A stretch of DNA of 64,000 bases from Mytilus galloprovincialis. Lineage: Eukaryota; Mollusca; Bivalvia; Mytilida; Mytilidae. Where the stretch lies: positions 58,304,181 to 58,368,180 of the forward strand of contig NC_134848.1 of assembly GCF_965363235.1 (NCBI RefSeq), in the 5' to 3' direction. The position numbers were made by a program, and so were the translations under genes. Positions 22,901-33,152 of the stretch are shown piece by piece. Numbering within the stretch: position 1 is the stretch's first letter; every line of letters begins with the position of its first letter. The notes beneath the pieces are model-generated. The model was not told where the DNA came from. It saw nothing but the letters and a program-made list of their open reading frames with translations, and did not search any database.

Positions 22901-25900
22901 ACCAACCGCCAGCGTTAGATGCTTTATTGATACTGATAAGCTGTTCATGTAAAGCTGGTTGTGCCACCAAAAGATGTTCATGTGTTCGACAAGGTTTAGC
23001 CTGTACAGATGGCTGCAAATGTACTAATGCTTGTATCAACAAGAATAATTAAATCGTTGATATGGCTGACGATGACGACGAAGATGATGAAGATGATGGT
23101 GATGATAATTCGGTAGATGGCGTTGACGAAATGAAGATGATTCTATGGATTGACTTTCTACATGACCTTAAAATGTGGTGATTCTGTTGTTAAAAGAACT
23201 TTAATATAGATCTTGAAACCCTAACAGTTATTTTATTTTTTTAGGACTATGTGTGTTTTTAAATGACTGTGATGTACATTGCTTATGTTTGTGTTTGTCA
23301 TTGATTCCATTTTTTTTCAACTGCCTTTAGTTACTTGATGCTATATGTTTCAATGTAAAAAATATACCGTTTTTATCAAGAAAACTAGTATGTACGCTTT
23401 GTTTCATTCAAAATCATGAATTTGGGATATTATCTCACCCTTTGTTTTTCTTGGTCCTATACGATTTAAAAATTAAATAAAAATTAGCCTCCGTATTAAT
23501 GAGATATGAATTGTTCAATTTAATAAGAGAAATAGTACCGAATACTTTGTTATTTTTTCTTTTTTCTAAATATATGTGTTAAACAAATTTTTTGATATAC
23601 TCTTAAATAAGACCCCTTTTTACCCCTTTTGGACACTTTTTTTTAAAGTCTAACACCTCCTAAAATATTCTTCAAACATTACTCTTTAGATTTATACAAA
23701 AAAATTGCGGTACCCTAGGTTGTAACAAAGAACTGAAATTTTACCTTACCAGCTGATGGACTATAACTCTGGTGTACATTAACAAATAATTACCTATTTT
23801 AGAAACTGTAGCCCGGTCGGAAGAACGTCCACATATTTCTGATGAGTTACCTGGACAATAACTAGTGCATGTATTTTCTGATCTTTGATGGTTCGAATGT
23901 GGTGTCGTTGTTGCTCGACAATAACAAAGATCTGACTGAAATAGAATAGCACAGCGTACGGTTACCATATATATCTAAATATTGGTTGCTATTCAAAATT
24001 TAATTTCAAACTAAATAAGTTGCTTTGTTTATACCTATGAGGTTTGTCGATAAGTTTTACTTGAGCTGCGTACATGTTTACGACATTTTTTTCAAACCTT
24101 GGTTGTCATTTCTCATACGAAGTCTTTAAGTTTCAAGTATCGATGCAATACCACAATTGTTACTGTAACAATAAATAAATAAAAAGCAACAGTAGTATAC
24201 CACTGTTCAATGTCATAAATCAGTTTAACTGAAAAAAATCCGGGTCACAAACTTCAACCGAGGGAAACATATCAACTTTAAGAGGAAATCACCAGAACAA
24301 CACAGACACTGCACAGCTTCAAAAACAAACGCCAACATACATACAAACGGACTTTTTGAAAACAAATGCTAACGACCCAAACATTAATTTGTAGGATCCT
24401 TTACAAAAGATAATTCAGCTGATCTGTAACAATTCCATCTTCATGCCTCATATATCATGTATAACACCTGGCCACCGAAAGCCTTATTATTGTAGAGCCT
24501 ATGTGTTCGAGTGGTCTAGCGTCAGGCACAGTATAACGCGATTTGATGCCACGATATCTCAGTAGCATGAGTTGGAATTCCGGCCAGGGAAACACAAAAG
24601 AATTTGCTAACGCAGATATAACATTGTTGTTTTGACCAATTATATACTAGAACGTACAGTATACGGGTCCTTGACTGAATTGATGTCCCTATGCCTTCTT
24701 TCAGCCTTGATTTTTAGAACTCGTATTTTCATTTGATAGAAATGCTTATTTTAAGGTGCACAGTTTCTCTGCATTCAAAACCTTTCTGTGGGAATCAGTC
24801 CTGGTTTTCTTACTATAGCCGGGAATTACTTGTAGATACATTCTTTTGGTCAAAGTTTGACTTCAGAAGTGCCAATCCCTTGTGACGGAGTTCAGATGTG
24901 ATTATGACCCGTGCCTTAAGCAAATTGCACATGCACATGATGGTCCGCCTGACAGATTTGAACGTATAGATTAGGTAACAGGTAACAAGAATGTAGCCAA
25001 GGGATTTCAAATATCTGGCTTACATTCAAAGTTACTACGATGGAAGTGCGTACTTAAATCTCCCTTCGATTAGTTTTTATTGGATAGTAAATTTCTAATC
25101 TCTTATGGTCCGATAGGGTTTTTCCACTCCTGCAGGGTTTTGACGATGTCTAATGGTGTAAGCCTGATATAGATTAAAAAAATAGTCGTTATGCAACAGG
25201 TTTGTGTTTGATATTCCTGTTCCAGATGATACCAGTCGAACTTCCTCTTGTAGTGGGTGCTTTGGTTAGGGAACAGTTTAATGATCGCAAATAAGTTAAC
25301 ATTGTGTTAATGTAACACACTGAAATCTCGCAGAAAAAGCTGGTTTTGATCATATGGGTCTTCAATGGAAAGTGTTGTCTATATTAAGTTGTTATTTATA
25401 AGTTTGATGTGTTTTAGCTTTTGATTGTGCCATTTCATAAGGAACTTTCCGTTTTGAAATTTCCTCGAAGCTCAAACTTGTGTAATATCTAATAAATAAC
25501 TTACAACTGTACCCGAATATGTATTATCTATATCATCAGCTTTACAGTGATTTTCACACCAAGGGTTAGTATTAGCATTATCCTGAATACTTGTAGACCA
25601 ATATTGGGTGTCGAAGTTATAACATTTATACAACAATCCACAATCTGTAAAAAAAACCAACTTTTAGAACTTATTTACAAGACGTTTTGTCATTTTCATT
25701 TCCTGTGTTTCATGGAGAAAAAAATGCATTCATACGTTTTTCATCAATATTTTCGTAATTAATGTATAAGAACAAAATGATATTAACTTATTCATGTTAT
25801 TGTTAAAACCAGGTTCAACCCACCATTTGTTCTTAAAATGTCCTGTGCCAAGTCAGGAACATGGCCATTGTTATATTATAGTTCGTTTCTGTGTGTGTTC

Positions 25901-28772
25901 CATTTTAGTGTTTCTGTTGTGTCGTTGTTCTCCTCTTATATTTGATGTTTCCCTCAGTTTTAGTTTGTAACCTGGATTTGTTTTTTTCTCTATCGATTTA
26001 TGTATTTCGAACAGCGGTATACTACAGTTGCTTTTATTAAATAGTAGTGTTAATTAAATTATGAGGTGAAAGTTAAGTCGAAAATAAATTGACAATGACA
26101 TGGCTAAAAAAAGACAAACAGACAAATACTAATACACAATGCACTTTATAGAAAACAAAAGACTTAGCAACACACGTACGAACCCAATCAAATCTAGCAG
26201 TGATCCCGGGTGCTCCGGAAGGTTAAGCAGATCCTGCTCCACAAGTGGTACCGGTCGTGTTGCTCATGTTAGTACTAACCCGGTGATAAGTCTAACTTGT
26301 TATTGTGGATTCATTATTATTTGTTGGATACCAATTTTCGTGAATTTCTAGGGAACAGGTGAACCACGAAATTAAATGTTCAGCGAATACCAAATTTTCC
26401 ATAGGCTTGTATGCATAGTTCGGCAAGACCACGTAATTAAATATGCACGAACTTGTAATTTTTCCTCAATCCACGAAAATTGGCACCCACGAAAATAAAT
26501 GAATCCACAGTATGCCATATTCAGTTGAAATGGGACGAGATTGTAGTTACAGCCTTAGCTTGTTCATATGAATATTAACCATAGTGGTAATGAAATGTTG
26601 TATTGTGGATTTAAAGGATACTTTTTTTTATTGTTGTATACTTTGTTTCCCTTAATTAAATAATTTCACAATATTTACCTTTTAAAAAATTGAAAAGAGT
26701 ACATACTGTGAAATTACATAGAAGATACACTCATGTATGACATAACGGTTTAATGGGAATCAGTATCCATTTTCAAAGTGAATCAAACAAGAAGCTCTAA
26801 AGAGCCAGCTGTGTCGCTCACCTTGGCAAATGTGAATATTCAATAAAGGAAACTCTACAAGATTGTAGACAAGAATACAATTCGTGACAAAAATCTGTTT
26901 TGTTGATCATTGTTGATTTTGCATTGCTGATCATTTATTCTGTTAAGTTTTCTCTATTTTCTTTAAGGTTTGCTCAAACCACAAAACGGTGTAAAAACAA
27001 TCCTCATTTAAGGAAAAGCACTCCTATAAAGAGTCACAGTCTACTTAACTATATTGACAACATTTGACTTGTTAGTAGGTCTTGATTTGCTGCTGATTTT
27101 TGTGATTCAAAGTGTATCTTGATCTATTATCAATTTGTATCATGACAAAACGAAAAAAAATGAAAATCGTCATTAAAGGGCAATTACTCTAAAAAGGAAT
27201 CGTCTGACCATTTCCTTCCATATGGTCTCCGTTGTAGACTTTGCTATGCTGATCAATTTCACCTAGCTAAATTTCTATCCGTCTAATATAGTTTTTTAAG
27301 AGATAAGGCAAATGAGCAAAACAATTTGAAAAGATCAACATCAAAGGGCAATAACTCTAATAAGGAGTCGATTGACGATTTCGACCATGTTGACTCATAT
27401 GAAGAAGTTGTCTTGATTATCCTCTAAAAGTTTCTTTGTCAGTTTGTATCTATTATAGTTTTCAAGATAGTAGCTTCTAGGCAAAAATGAAAACAAAATG
27501 GTAAAATGTGTCATTTAAGGGCAATAAAGCTTATATAAAAAGTCATCTGACAGTTTTGAAATGTATGAACAATTGGTAGAGCTCAACATTCTCAACATGT
27601 TTGATCCTGTCAGATTTTCTGTCTTTAAAATGGTTTTCAAAATAATAGACAAAACTTTTTCTACCTACATTCTATTTGTAGGTCATGTTGGGCATCTTGG
27701 TTGACAGGAGAGGTCATCAGACATTTGTTTTAAACTAGGTACCCTAACGATGATTGTAGCCAAGTGTGATTAACTATGACACAAGGCAACAACTCATTCT
27801 TTGGCCAATTGACCATTTCGATCATGTTTTACTAATTTGTAGATCTTACTAGCTGAACATTGCTGTATACAGTCTATCTCTATCTAGAATAATATGTATC
27901 AAAACCTGCAAAATTTCCTTTGAATTACCAATTCAGAGGCAGCAACCTGTCCTGAAAATCATTTAGCATTAAAGATGTTATGGGTTATTCTATTATTGAG
28001 AACACTGCGATGGGATACACTCCACATTATATCGGTATACATAATTGAAACAAGAGAAAGGCGAAAGATATCAGAGGAACATAAAAAACTAAAGACAGAG
28101 CAAAACGAACCCTGCCAGAAACGGGGGGTGGTCTCAAATGATCCAGTAGGGTTAGCAGACCCTGCTCTACATTTGGCTTTTTATTTCATATATTTAAATA
28201 AAAAAAAGTTTTATATGAAGCACAAAAATGTAATCAGAAAGTCCCAAAAGTTATATACATATATATATATATAGTCTGTTTGGTTTGTTTGTCAACAATC
28301 TAAATCAAGGATACTGACTTGTGTCCTAACATCATTCCTTCTGAATGACAGACCAAATGACTCAAATTGTCTGATTTTTAAAATGGGAACATAGTATTTA
28401 CACATGGACGAAGAAATGCACATATTGGAAGTAGAAGTCTGAACTTAATACATAAAAGTTTGATTCTCTTTGGTTAGTTTTTGTTTCTTAATTAATTTAT
28501 TTTTTAAAACTACTTGTTTTTAAAATATACAATTATCAAACCTGAATCATTTAAATATAAGGTAACAAACACAAAAACATACAGTTTTGAACTATCATTT
28601 AAAAATTAAGAATCAATACATTTGTTAAAGTAATCATTCGCAAAATATTGTCAAACTGTCTGTTTCCGAAGATATAAAAACAGGGGTAATATAACCAAAA
28701 TTTGTTCTTACCTGCACTGTTCATGTTCAAGACAAACAAAATAAATACAATGACAACGAACATGTTATCCAT
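16546..28772 (-). CDS. WSC-domain single-pass membrane protein (five exons, 313 aa)
   Basis: Join of 28712-28772, 25505-25644, 23794-23935, 17894-18133 and 16546-16904. All junctions are GT..AG, all phases agree (1, 0, 1, 1), and the total of 942 bp is 313 codons plus stop. Residues 1-20 are a signal peptide ending MNSA. Residues about 22-113 form a WSC domain, a cysteine-rich, probably carbohydrate-binding fold: Cys at 28, 50, 54, 71, 73, 90, 94 and 102, with the typical CPGNSSEICG. Residues 115-194 are a Thr/Ser-rich stalk likely to carry O-glycans. A C.C pair (203, 205) starts the membrane-proximal part. Residues about 269-297 (from FIGWGCIVFLIL) span the membrane, followed by a cytoplasmic tail HRRRSRRNKRKR. 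The layout suggests a cell-surface receptor or adhesion protein; the ligand is unknown. Introns are filled with repeats, and intron 3 houses a 4.4-kb transposon. Confidence 0.88.
16925..17115 (-). repeat. Family A copy in WSC intron 4
   Basis: Reverse copy: ATGTGGTATGATTGCCAATG, then AGAGACTAAAATGACACAG, GGTCATCGTTCC and GGCTATAAAAAGCACCGAAA. More diverged than the copy at 15475. Confidence 0.75.
17894..18133 (-). CDS. WSC gene exon 4 (Thr/Ser-rich stalk)
   Basis: Acceptor TTTTATACAG, donor GTAAGT; 240 bp, phase 1 to phase 1, so skipping it would keep the frame. Thr and Ser make up about half of the 80 residues (for example TTTSTEMTTTDTS), typical of a mucin-like spacer. Confidence 0.85.
18134..19373. 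other. WSC intron 3, part outside the transposon
   Basis: Contains a decayed reverse family D copy near 18290-18480 (AGATACCAGGCTTAACATTT at its low end) and a decayed family B piece near 18720-18800 (AGACAAACAACAGTCAACAAA-like). Otherwise AT-rich with nothing recognised. Confidence 0.5.
20133..20576. mobile_element. MITE with TTAA target duplication, nested in the transposon
   Basis: TTAA, then GGTGGCACGGTAGTATTT; at the other end AAATACTACCGTGCCACC, then TTAA. The 18-bp inverted ends are perfect. TTAA duplication is used by the piggyBac and Kolobok superfamilies. The 436-bp interior has no transposase. Confidence 0.88.
20985..23052 (+). pseudogene. Remnant of transposon gene: FEN/PIN-like nuclease signature plus CXC domain
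   Basis: Three frame-shifted blocks. 20985-21190 gives NMQNIHPDAHEYLSSGFF and IEQTLNRDTKTRVGIVGFS. 21780-22950 gives FDGTAVIQ and EFFVSEW, then EEADTKMFLHAKHAADKGYD (22242 on), SPDTDVEVL (22317 on), and CRALPGCHAFTGCDSVSAL (about 22465 on) followed by GKGKIKAF. 22942-23043 gives CSCKAGCATKRCSC and GLACTDGCKCTNAC, a tesmin/TSO1-like CXC cysteine domain. I recognise this order from a repetitive invertebrate protein family. The EEAD, SPDTD and GCDS spacing, with a GKGK turn after it, resembles the acidic metal sites and helix-hairpin-helix start of FEN-1/XPG nucleases; that is my inference. An acidic stretch (DDDDEDDEDDGDD-like) follows near 23063. Confidence 0.75.
23794..23935 (-). CDS. WSC gene exon 3 (second half of WSC domain)
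   Basis: Acceptor TTCTATTTCAG, donor GTAATT; 142 bp. It encodes SDLCYCRATTTPHS, then ENTCTSYCPGNSSEICG and RSSDRATVSK. The C.C, C...C and CG pattern is the WSC signature. Its donor lies only about 20 bp from the inverted end of the transposon in intron 3. Confidence 0.88.
24165..24400 (-). repeat. Family C copy in WSC intron 2
   Basis: GCAACAGTAGTATACCACTG, then GGGAAACATATCAAC and AACATACATACAAACGGAC: reverse orientation of family C. Confidence 0.7.
24478..24680 (+). mobile_element. tRNA-derived SINE in WSC intron 2
   Basis: The head has a polymerase III A-box-like TCGAGTGGTCTAGC (24509-24522) and a B-box-like GTTGGAATTCC about 60 bp later (near 24570), as in a degraded tRNA-Leu/Ser-type promoter. 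It then runs into GGGAAACACAAAAG and AATTTGCTAACGCAGA. I recall this head and tail as a mussel SINE. The B box has substitutions, so the copy is old. Full tRNA folding was not attempted. Confidence 0.6.
25505..25644 (-). CDS. WSC gene exon 2 (first half of WSC domain)
   Basis: Acceptor after a T-rich tract (TTTTTTTTACAG), donor GTAAGT; 140 bp. It encodes CGLLYKCYNFDTQYWSTS, IQDNANTNPWCENHC and KADDIDNTYSGTV, with the first four domain cysteines. Confidence 0.87.
25810..26045 (+). repeat. Family C copy in WSC intron 1
   Basis: CCAGGTTCAACCCACCATTT, CCATTGTTATATTATAGTTC, CTCTATCGATTTATG and CGAACAGCGGTATACTACAG. Confidence 0.78.
26060..26300 (+). repeat. Family B copy in WSC intron 1
   Basis: AGTCGAAAATAAATTGACAA, AAGACAAACAGACAAATAC, then GGTTAAGCAGATCCTGCTCC and GGTCGTGTTGCTCATG. 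Follows the family C copy directly, so the two repeats are stacked. Confidence 0.78.
26788..27960 (+). repeat. 1.2-kb dispersed repeat beginning CAAGAAGCTCTAAAGAGC
   Basis: Starts CAAGAAGCTCTAAAGAGCC, GTGTCGCTCACCTTGG and is internally repetitive: blocks of about 170-260 bp each contain GGGCAATAACTCT, a gap and TTGACCATTTC-like or GACGATTTCGACCATG text (near 27177, 27347, 27518, 27785). I recognise it as a high-copy mussel repeat. No coding content. Confidence 0.75.
28025..28185 (+). repeat. Family B fragment in WSC intron 1
   Basis: GAAAGATATCAGAGGAACAT, AAAACTAAAG and GGGTTAGCAGACCCTGCTCT: a diverged copy of the family B core. Confidence 0.65.
28712..28772 (-). CDS. WSC gene exon 1 (start and signal peptide)
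   Basis: ATG at 28772; 20 codons plus one base, donor GTAAGA. The peptide MDNMFVVIVFILFVLNMNS is a short hydrophobic signal. The leftover G joins AT of exon 2 to make Asp 21, directly before the first Cys. A second in-frame ATG three codons later is a possible alternative start; the first was chosen as the longer signal. Confidence 0.85.
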
Positions 28773-29312
28773 TCTAAAATTACGTAAATGTGTTCAGTTT
28801 AAAATCACCTGATCGTTTTGTTATTATGAAAAATAATTTGTCTGAAAAGAAACATCGTATTTGTATACTAAAAATCCTTATGACCGCACACACATTTCCA
28901 TTTCATTTCAAATTTCAGATTTACAGCTGAAAATGAGGACAGGTACTTCCAATTGTGTATTTATGTCATGACAATCCAATCAAACTGAATGTTACACACG
29001 ATGTTGTATTAAGATAACCAATAGATAAAACGATTAAAGTTAAAACAATACATTAAACAACAGAAGAAGCAAGAACTTTCACAAAGAAAACCTTATAATA
29101 AGTAAAAACAAACAAAAGAAGTATCATAATGGCATTACATAAGAAATTCGTGTAGGAGAAGTTATTGCACAAAGTAAAATAATAAAAAAAAAGAATACGA
29201 TCTGCAAGAACTTTCTCATCTTAAAGTCCCTTATCCAATGACAACATCAAAACCCAAACACAACAAACATTTGGAACACAACTGCAATATACCTAACTAG
29301 TGACAGGCATTT
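28773..29312. other. Upstream region of the WSC gene
   Basis: 540 bp between the WSC start codon and the palindrome. AT-rich; presumably holds the promoter, but no element could be assigned with confidence. Confidence 0.35.
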
Positions 29313-30596
29313 CCTTTTGTAGAGTGGATTTTGAAATTGCAACCAACGCTGAATTCTATAAAGTTTTTATTGTTGCGTTATTCAAGTCGGTCATTATACC
29401 TATTATCCAAGAAAATGTTTTAGAAACTAGATAGAAATTATTAATTAACTGTTAAAGTTCATCAGTTTTGTTAATAAAAGTAGATCAGATGTTAAATAAT
29501 TAAATTCCCATTATTTCATATTGAATGGCCGTAGAATATCATTTATCACGGAAAAATAATTATGTATATTCGTTTCTTTTAATTTAAAGTCTAAAAGCAA
29601 AACAGCTGATCATTATACACGAAGCTTTAAGAAGTAACAAGGGATTAACAAATGTTAAAGACATTTGTTAACAGCATTGAAGTTTGTTTTTACTTTACTT
29701 AACCAAATTTATAAGCCTGAATCATGTATCAAACATGATAAACTGAAACAGTTGTTTAATAATACGTATGTATTTCTATATATAGTTACTGATATAATTG
29801 GTAAAATGCCCGACATGAATTTAGTTTTATCAGCTTTAAAAAAGAGAAACGGACAAAGTATACAAACTCATTGATCAAAGATATACTGACATCACAATGA
29901 AAAAAGCCAAAACGACATAAAGACAAAGTCTACAAAACACAACATAGAAAACTATAGATATTCCTTCCATGATTTTAATTAAAAAAATGTTCAGCTGATA
30001 TTGAGGGAAAATGTGTGTGTTTGCGGTAGACGACTTCATAATAAATAAAGACAATTGTCTAACAACTGAAAAGCAAATAGTAATATGGTAATTGACATGA
30101 CGCTGGCATGCTTTTGAAGTTGTTTCGGTTTATTTATTTTGTTTGCATTTTGTTTTTAGTTAGTTTTTATTTGTATGTCTACCTGTTTTATTCATAATCC
30201 CCGAAAATCAGATTGGTAAAAACAAACTTCAATGCTGTTAACAAATGTCTTTAACATTTGTTAATCCCTTGTTACTTCTTAAAGCTTCGTGTATAATGAT
30301 CAGCTGTTTTGCTTTTAGACTTTAAATTAAAAGAAACGAATATACATAATTATTTTTCCGTGATAAATGATATTCTACGGCCATTCAATATGAAATAATG
30401 GGAATTTAATTATTTAACATCTGATCTACTTTTATTAACAAAACTGATGAACTTTAACAGTTAATTAATAATTTCTATCTAGTTTCTAAAACATTTTCTT
30501 GGATAATAGGTATAATGACCGACTTGAATAACGCAACAATAAAAACTTTATAGAATTCAGCGTTGGTTGCAATTTCAAAATCCACTCTACAAAAGG
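29313..30596. mobile_element. Foldback element 1: 381-bp inverted arms, 522-bp loop
   Basis: Arms 29313-29693 (starting CCTTTTGTAGAGTGG) and 30216-30596 (ending CCACTCTACAAAAGG) are inverse copies of equal length; I saw no mismatch reading them side by side. The loop contains a degraded family B piece (29873-29960). No target duplication was found. Its right end overlaps by two bases the left end of foldback element 2. Confidence 0.85.
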
Positions 30597-33152
30597 TTGC
30601 ATACGAAAGTAGGCCTAAAAAAATATTCCCTTGAATTTGACAGTTGTAGAAAATTAACCCTGCATTTCAATGCACTTAAATTTTTCTGAATCGTAAATAT
30701 GTATGTTGGGTGTCTGAAAGCATCATTCTTTTTTTATTTGATGGTCTTATAAAATATTTTGGAACGTTAAGGTTACATAGTTACCAAAGCAGGTAACCAG
30801 TAAATAACAGTGTAAAAATTGGGTTGTCTACCCTCGGCGGTGGTTACTTTCTTATATGCAATGAAATGTAGTGTGAAATTTTCACTGTATCACTGGAAAG
30901 GATTGAACTTTACACATGCAAAGTATTTCTTTGGTTGAAATAAAGGTAAATACTGTACGATTTTTTTAAAAGTGCCAATTTAACAAAGACTAATAGGGAA
31001 AAATCAATGGTGGTATTACACCTATTTAGGGAAACTAAATGTGCACTCGTGACCCTATTGTACTTTCATTTTTAAAAGTTATTAATAAACCAGTTCATAC
31101 ATTGTAAACATGGACTATTCGGAATGGATTTAGACACAGAAAGTACGTTTGAGGTAAAATTGCATTGAAATGGGGGTTTACGGGTGTTTTCTTAGTCAAA
31201 TGGGTGGACAGACGAAGCTGTATTTAGATTAGTGTGTTAAATTTTAAATTACCCTTACAGTTTTTGTTTTGTTTATACAACATGTGAATTTTTTATTTCA
31301 GTGTTAACCATGTTCTGAAGAGCATTCTGTTGAAAAATCTTATATGTGAATTGGTCTGCAGATGACACTTCAGCATTAAAGTATGTATCAACTATCATCA
31401 TGTTTTTTTGAACACCTAAATGTCAAATAAACTTAATGCAATTTTTTCCCCTCCAATTGCAAGTTATTTCAAGCATAACTGTCAAGTTTTGTCTCAGTCA
31501 GAACTATAGTTTCAGAGAAAATCACTATAACGTAAGGCCATATCCTACGGCAATTTCAGTCCAATTTCTTCGAAAAATCCTAATTTCAGTGTATCATTAT
31601 AAAATGCAGTGTTGACTAATATCTGATCATAAACTCATGATATATGCATTCAAACAATTAAATAGAATACAAAAGACAACTTTAAGATGATAAACAGTTT
31701 TATTGCACCTTTTAGAGTTCATTTGAAGGTCTGTTTTGGTCTGTTTTGGTCCATTTTTCCTCCTTCCTTCCTTTTTCATCAAAACTTGATATCTTTTGTC
31801 TAAAAAATTAAACAAATGTGATTATTTTCCCACAAAAATGAAATAAATGTAATGTTAAATCAATAATTAAAGTGTTTTAGTTGAAAGAACTGTCTCTATA
31901 AATGTTAACAGTCTACACGGAAGTTTCTATAAGCCCTTATGTGTAACTTGAGTTTTTGGTCTGTTCCCCTAGTGTGAGAAATAACGGTTCCCTTTCAGTC
32001 AATAATTTTTTGCTACTGGTATCAAAGTCTTTTTATTTACTCATAACAGTATATTTCTAATAGATTTACACAAAAAGTCCACTTTCTTGTATTTTACATT
32101 AGAAAATGGGGAGAAAGAGTAATAAAAAAAATACCTCAAAATGTTTTTAAAAAGGGTTATGTCCCTTGGAATGCTGGTACAAAAAATAATTGGTAAGAAT
32201 TATAAAGTTTAAGTATGTGAGACTGGATTCTGATGTGTATAAATCCAGGACAAATAAGTGTTTAGATGAGTTATTGTCTGTGCAAAATGTAGACGGCACA
32301 ATGGCAAATTGTAAACTTTTGCGGCCAAAAAAAAAACAAAAAAACATGATGATAGTTGATACATACTTTAATGCTGAAGTGTCATCTGCAGACCAATTCA
32401 CATATAAGATTTTTCAACAGAATGCTCTTCAGAACATGGTTAACACTGAAATAAAAAATTCACATGTTGTATAAACAAAACAAAAACTGTAAGGGTAATT
32501 TAAAATTTAACACACTAATCTAAATACAGCTTCGTCTGTCCACCCATTTGACTAAGAAAACACCCGTAAACCCCCATTTCAATGCAATTTTACCTCAAAC
32601 GTACTTTCTGTGTCTAAATCCATTCCGAATAGTCCATGTTTACAATGTATGAACTGGTTTATTAATAACTTTTAAAAATGAAAGTACAATAGGGTCACGA
32701 GTGCACATTTAGTTTCCCTAAATAGGTGTAATACCACCATTGATTTTTCCCTATTAGTCTTTGTTAAATTGGCACTTTTAAAAAAATCGTACAGTATTTA
32801 CCTTTATTTCAACCAAAGAAATACTTTGCATGTGTAAAGTTCAATCCTTTCCAGTGATACAGTGAAAATTTCACACTACATTTCATTGCATATAAGAAAG
32901 TAACCACCGCCGAGGGTAGACAACCCAATTTTTACACTGTTATTTACTGGTTACCTGCTTTGGTAACTATGTAACCTTAACGTTCCAAAATATTTTATAA
33001 GACCATCAAATAAAAAAAGAATGATGCTTTCAGACACCCAACATACATATTTACGATTCAGAAAAATTTAAGTGCATTGAAATGCAGGGTTAATTTTCTA
33101 CAACTGTCAAATTCAAGGGAATATTTTTTTAGGCCTACTTTCGTATGCAACC
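30595..33152. mobile_element. Foldback element 2: 816-bp inverted arms, Mutator-like transposase remnant
   Basis: Arms 30595-31410 (starting GGTTGCATACGAAAGTAGG) and 32337-33152 are inverse copies of equal length with no mismatch noticed over the parts compared. The loop of 926 bp holds the 5' part of a transposase-family gene (see 32135-32472). Very long inverted ends are typical of Mutator-like elements; those normally make 9-bp target duplications, but none is visible here. Confidence 0.83.
32135..32472 (+). pseudogene. N-terminal remnant of Mutator-like transposase family protein
   Basis: Two frame-shifted blocks. The first reads NVFKKGYVPWNAGTKNN (from about 32140). The second reads KFKYVRLDSDVYKSRTNKC, then DVDG-like QNVDGTMANCKLLRPKK and VDTYFNAEVSSAD, ending at 32472. 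The pattern FKKG..PWN.G, YVRL, (D/N)VDG, LLRP.K is the N-terminus of an invertebrate repetitive protein family that, as I recall, carries a Mutator-like transposase domain. The last 45 codons lie inside the right inverted arm, so an inverse copy is in the left arm. The catalytic part is absent. Confidence 0.6.

Larger units (their letters stand above)
19374..23766 (+). mobile_element. 4.4-kb TIR-bounded DNA transposon carrying a nuclease-like/CXC gene
   Basis: Left end TTATTGTCCATCAGCT and right end its near inverse (read inward TTATAGTCCATCAGCTGG). The imperfect inverted match goes on for about 170 bp per side through GTGTTACAMCCYAGGGTACC-like and GGTGTTAGACT to AAAGTGTCCAAAAG. Inside, on the plus strand, lie the remains of one long gene (20985-23052) and a nested MITE (20133-20576). 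A target duplication could not be fixed. The whole element occupies most of intron 3 of the WSC gene, antisense to it, with its right end about 27 bp from exon 3. Frames are broken several times, so this copy is dead. I do not recall an accepted superfamily name for it. Confidence 0.75.
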
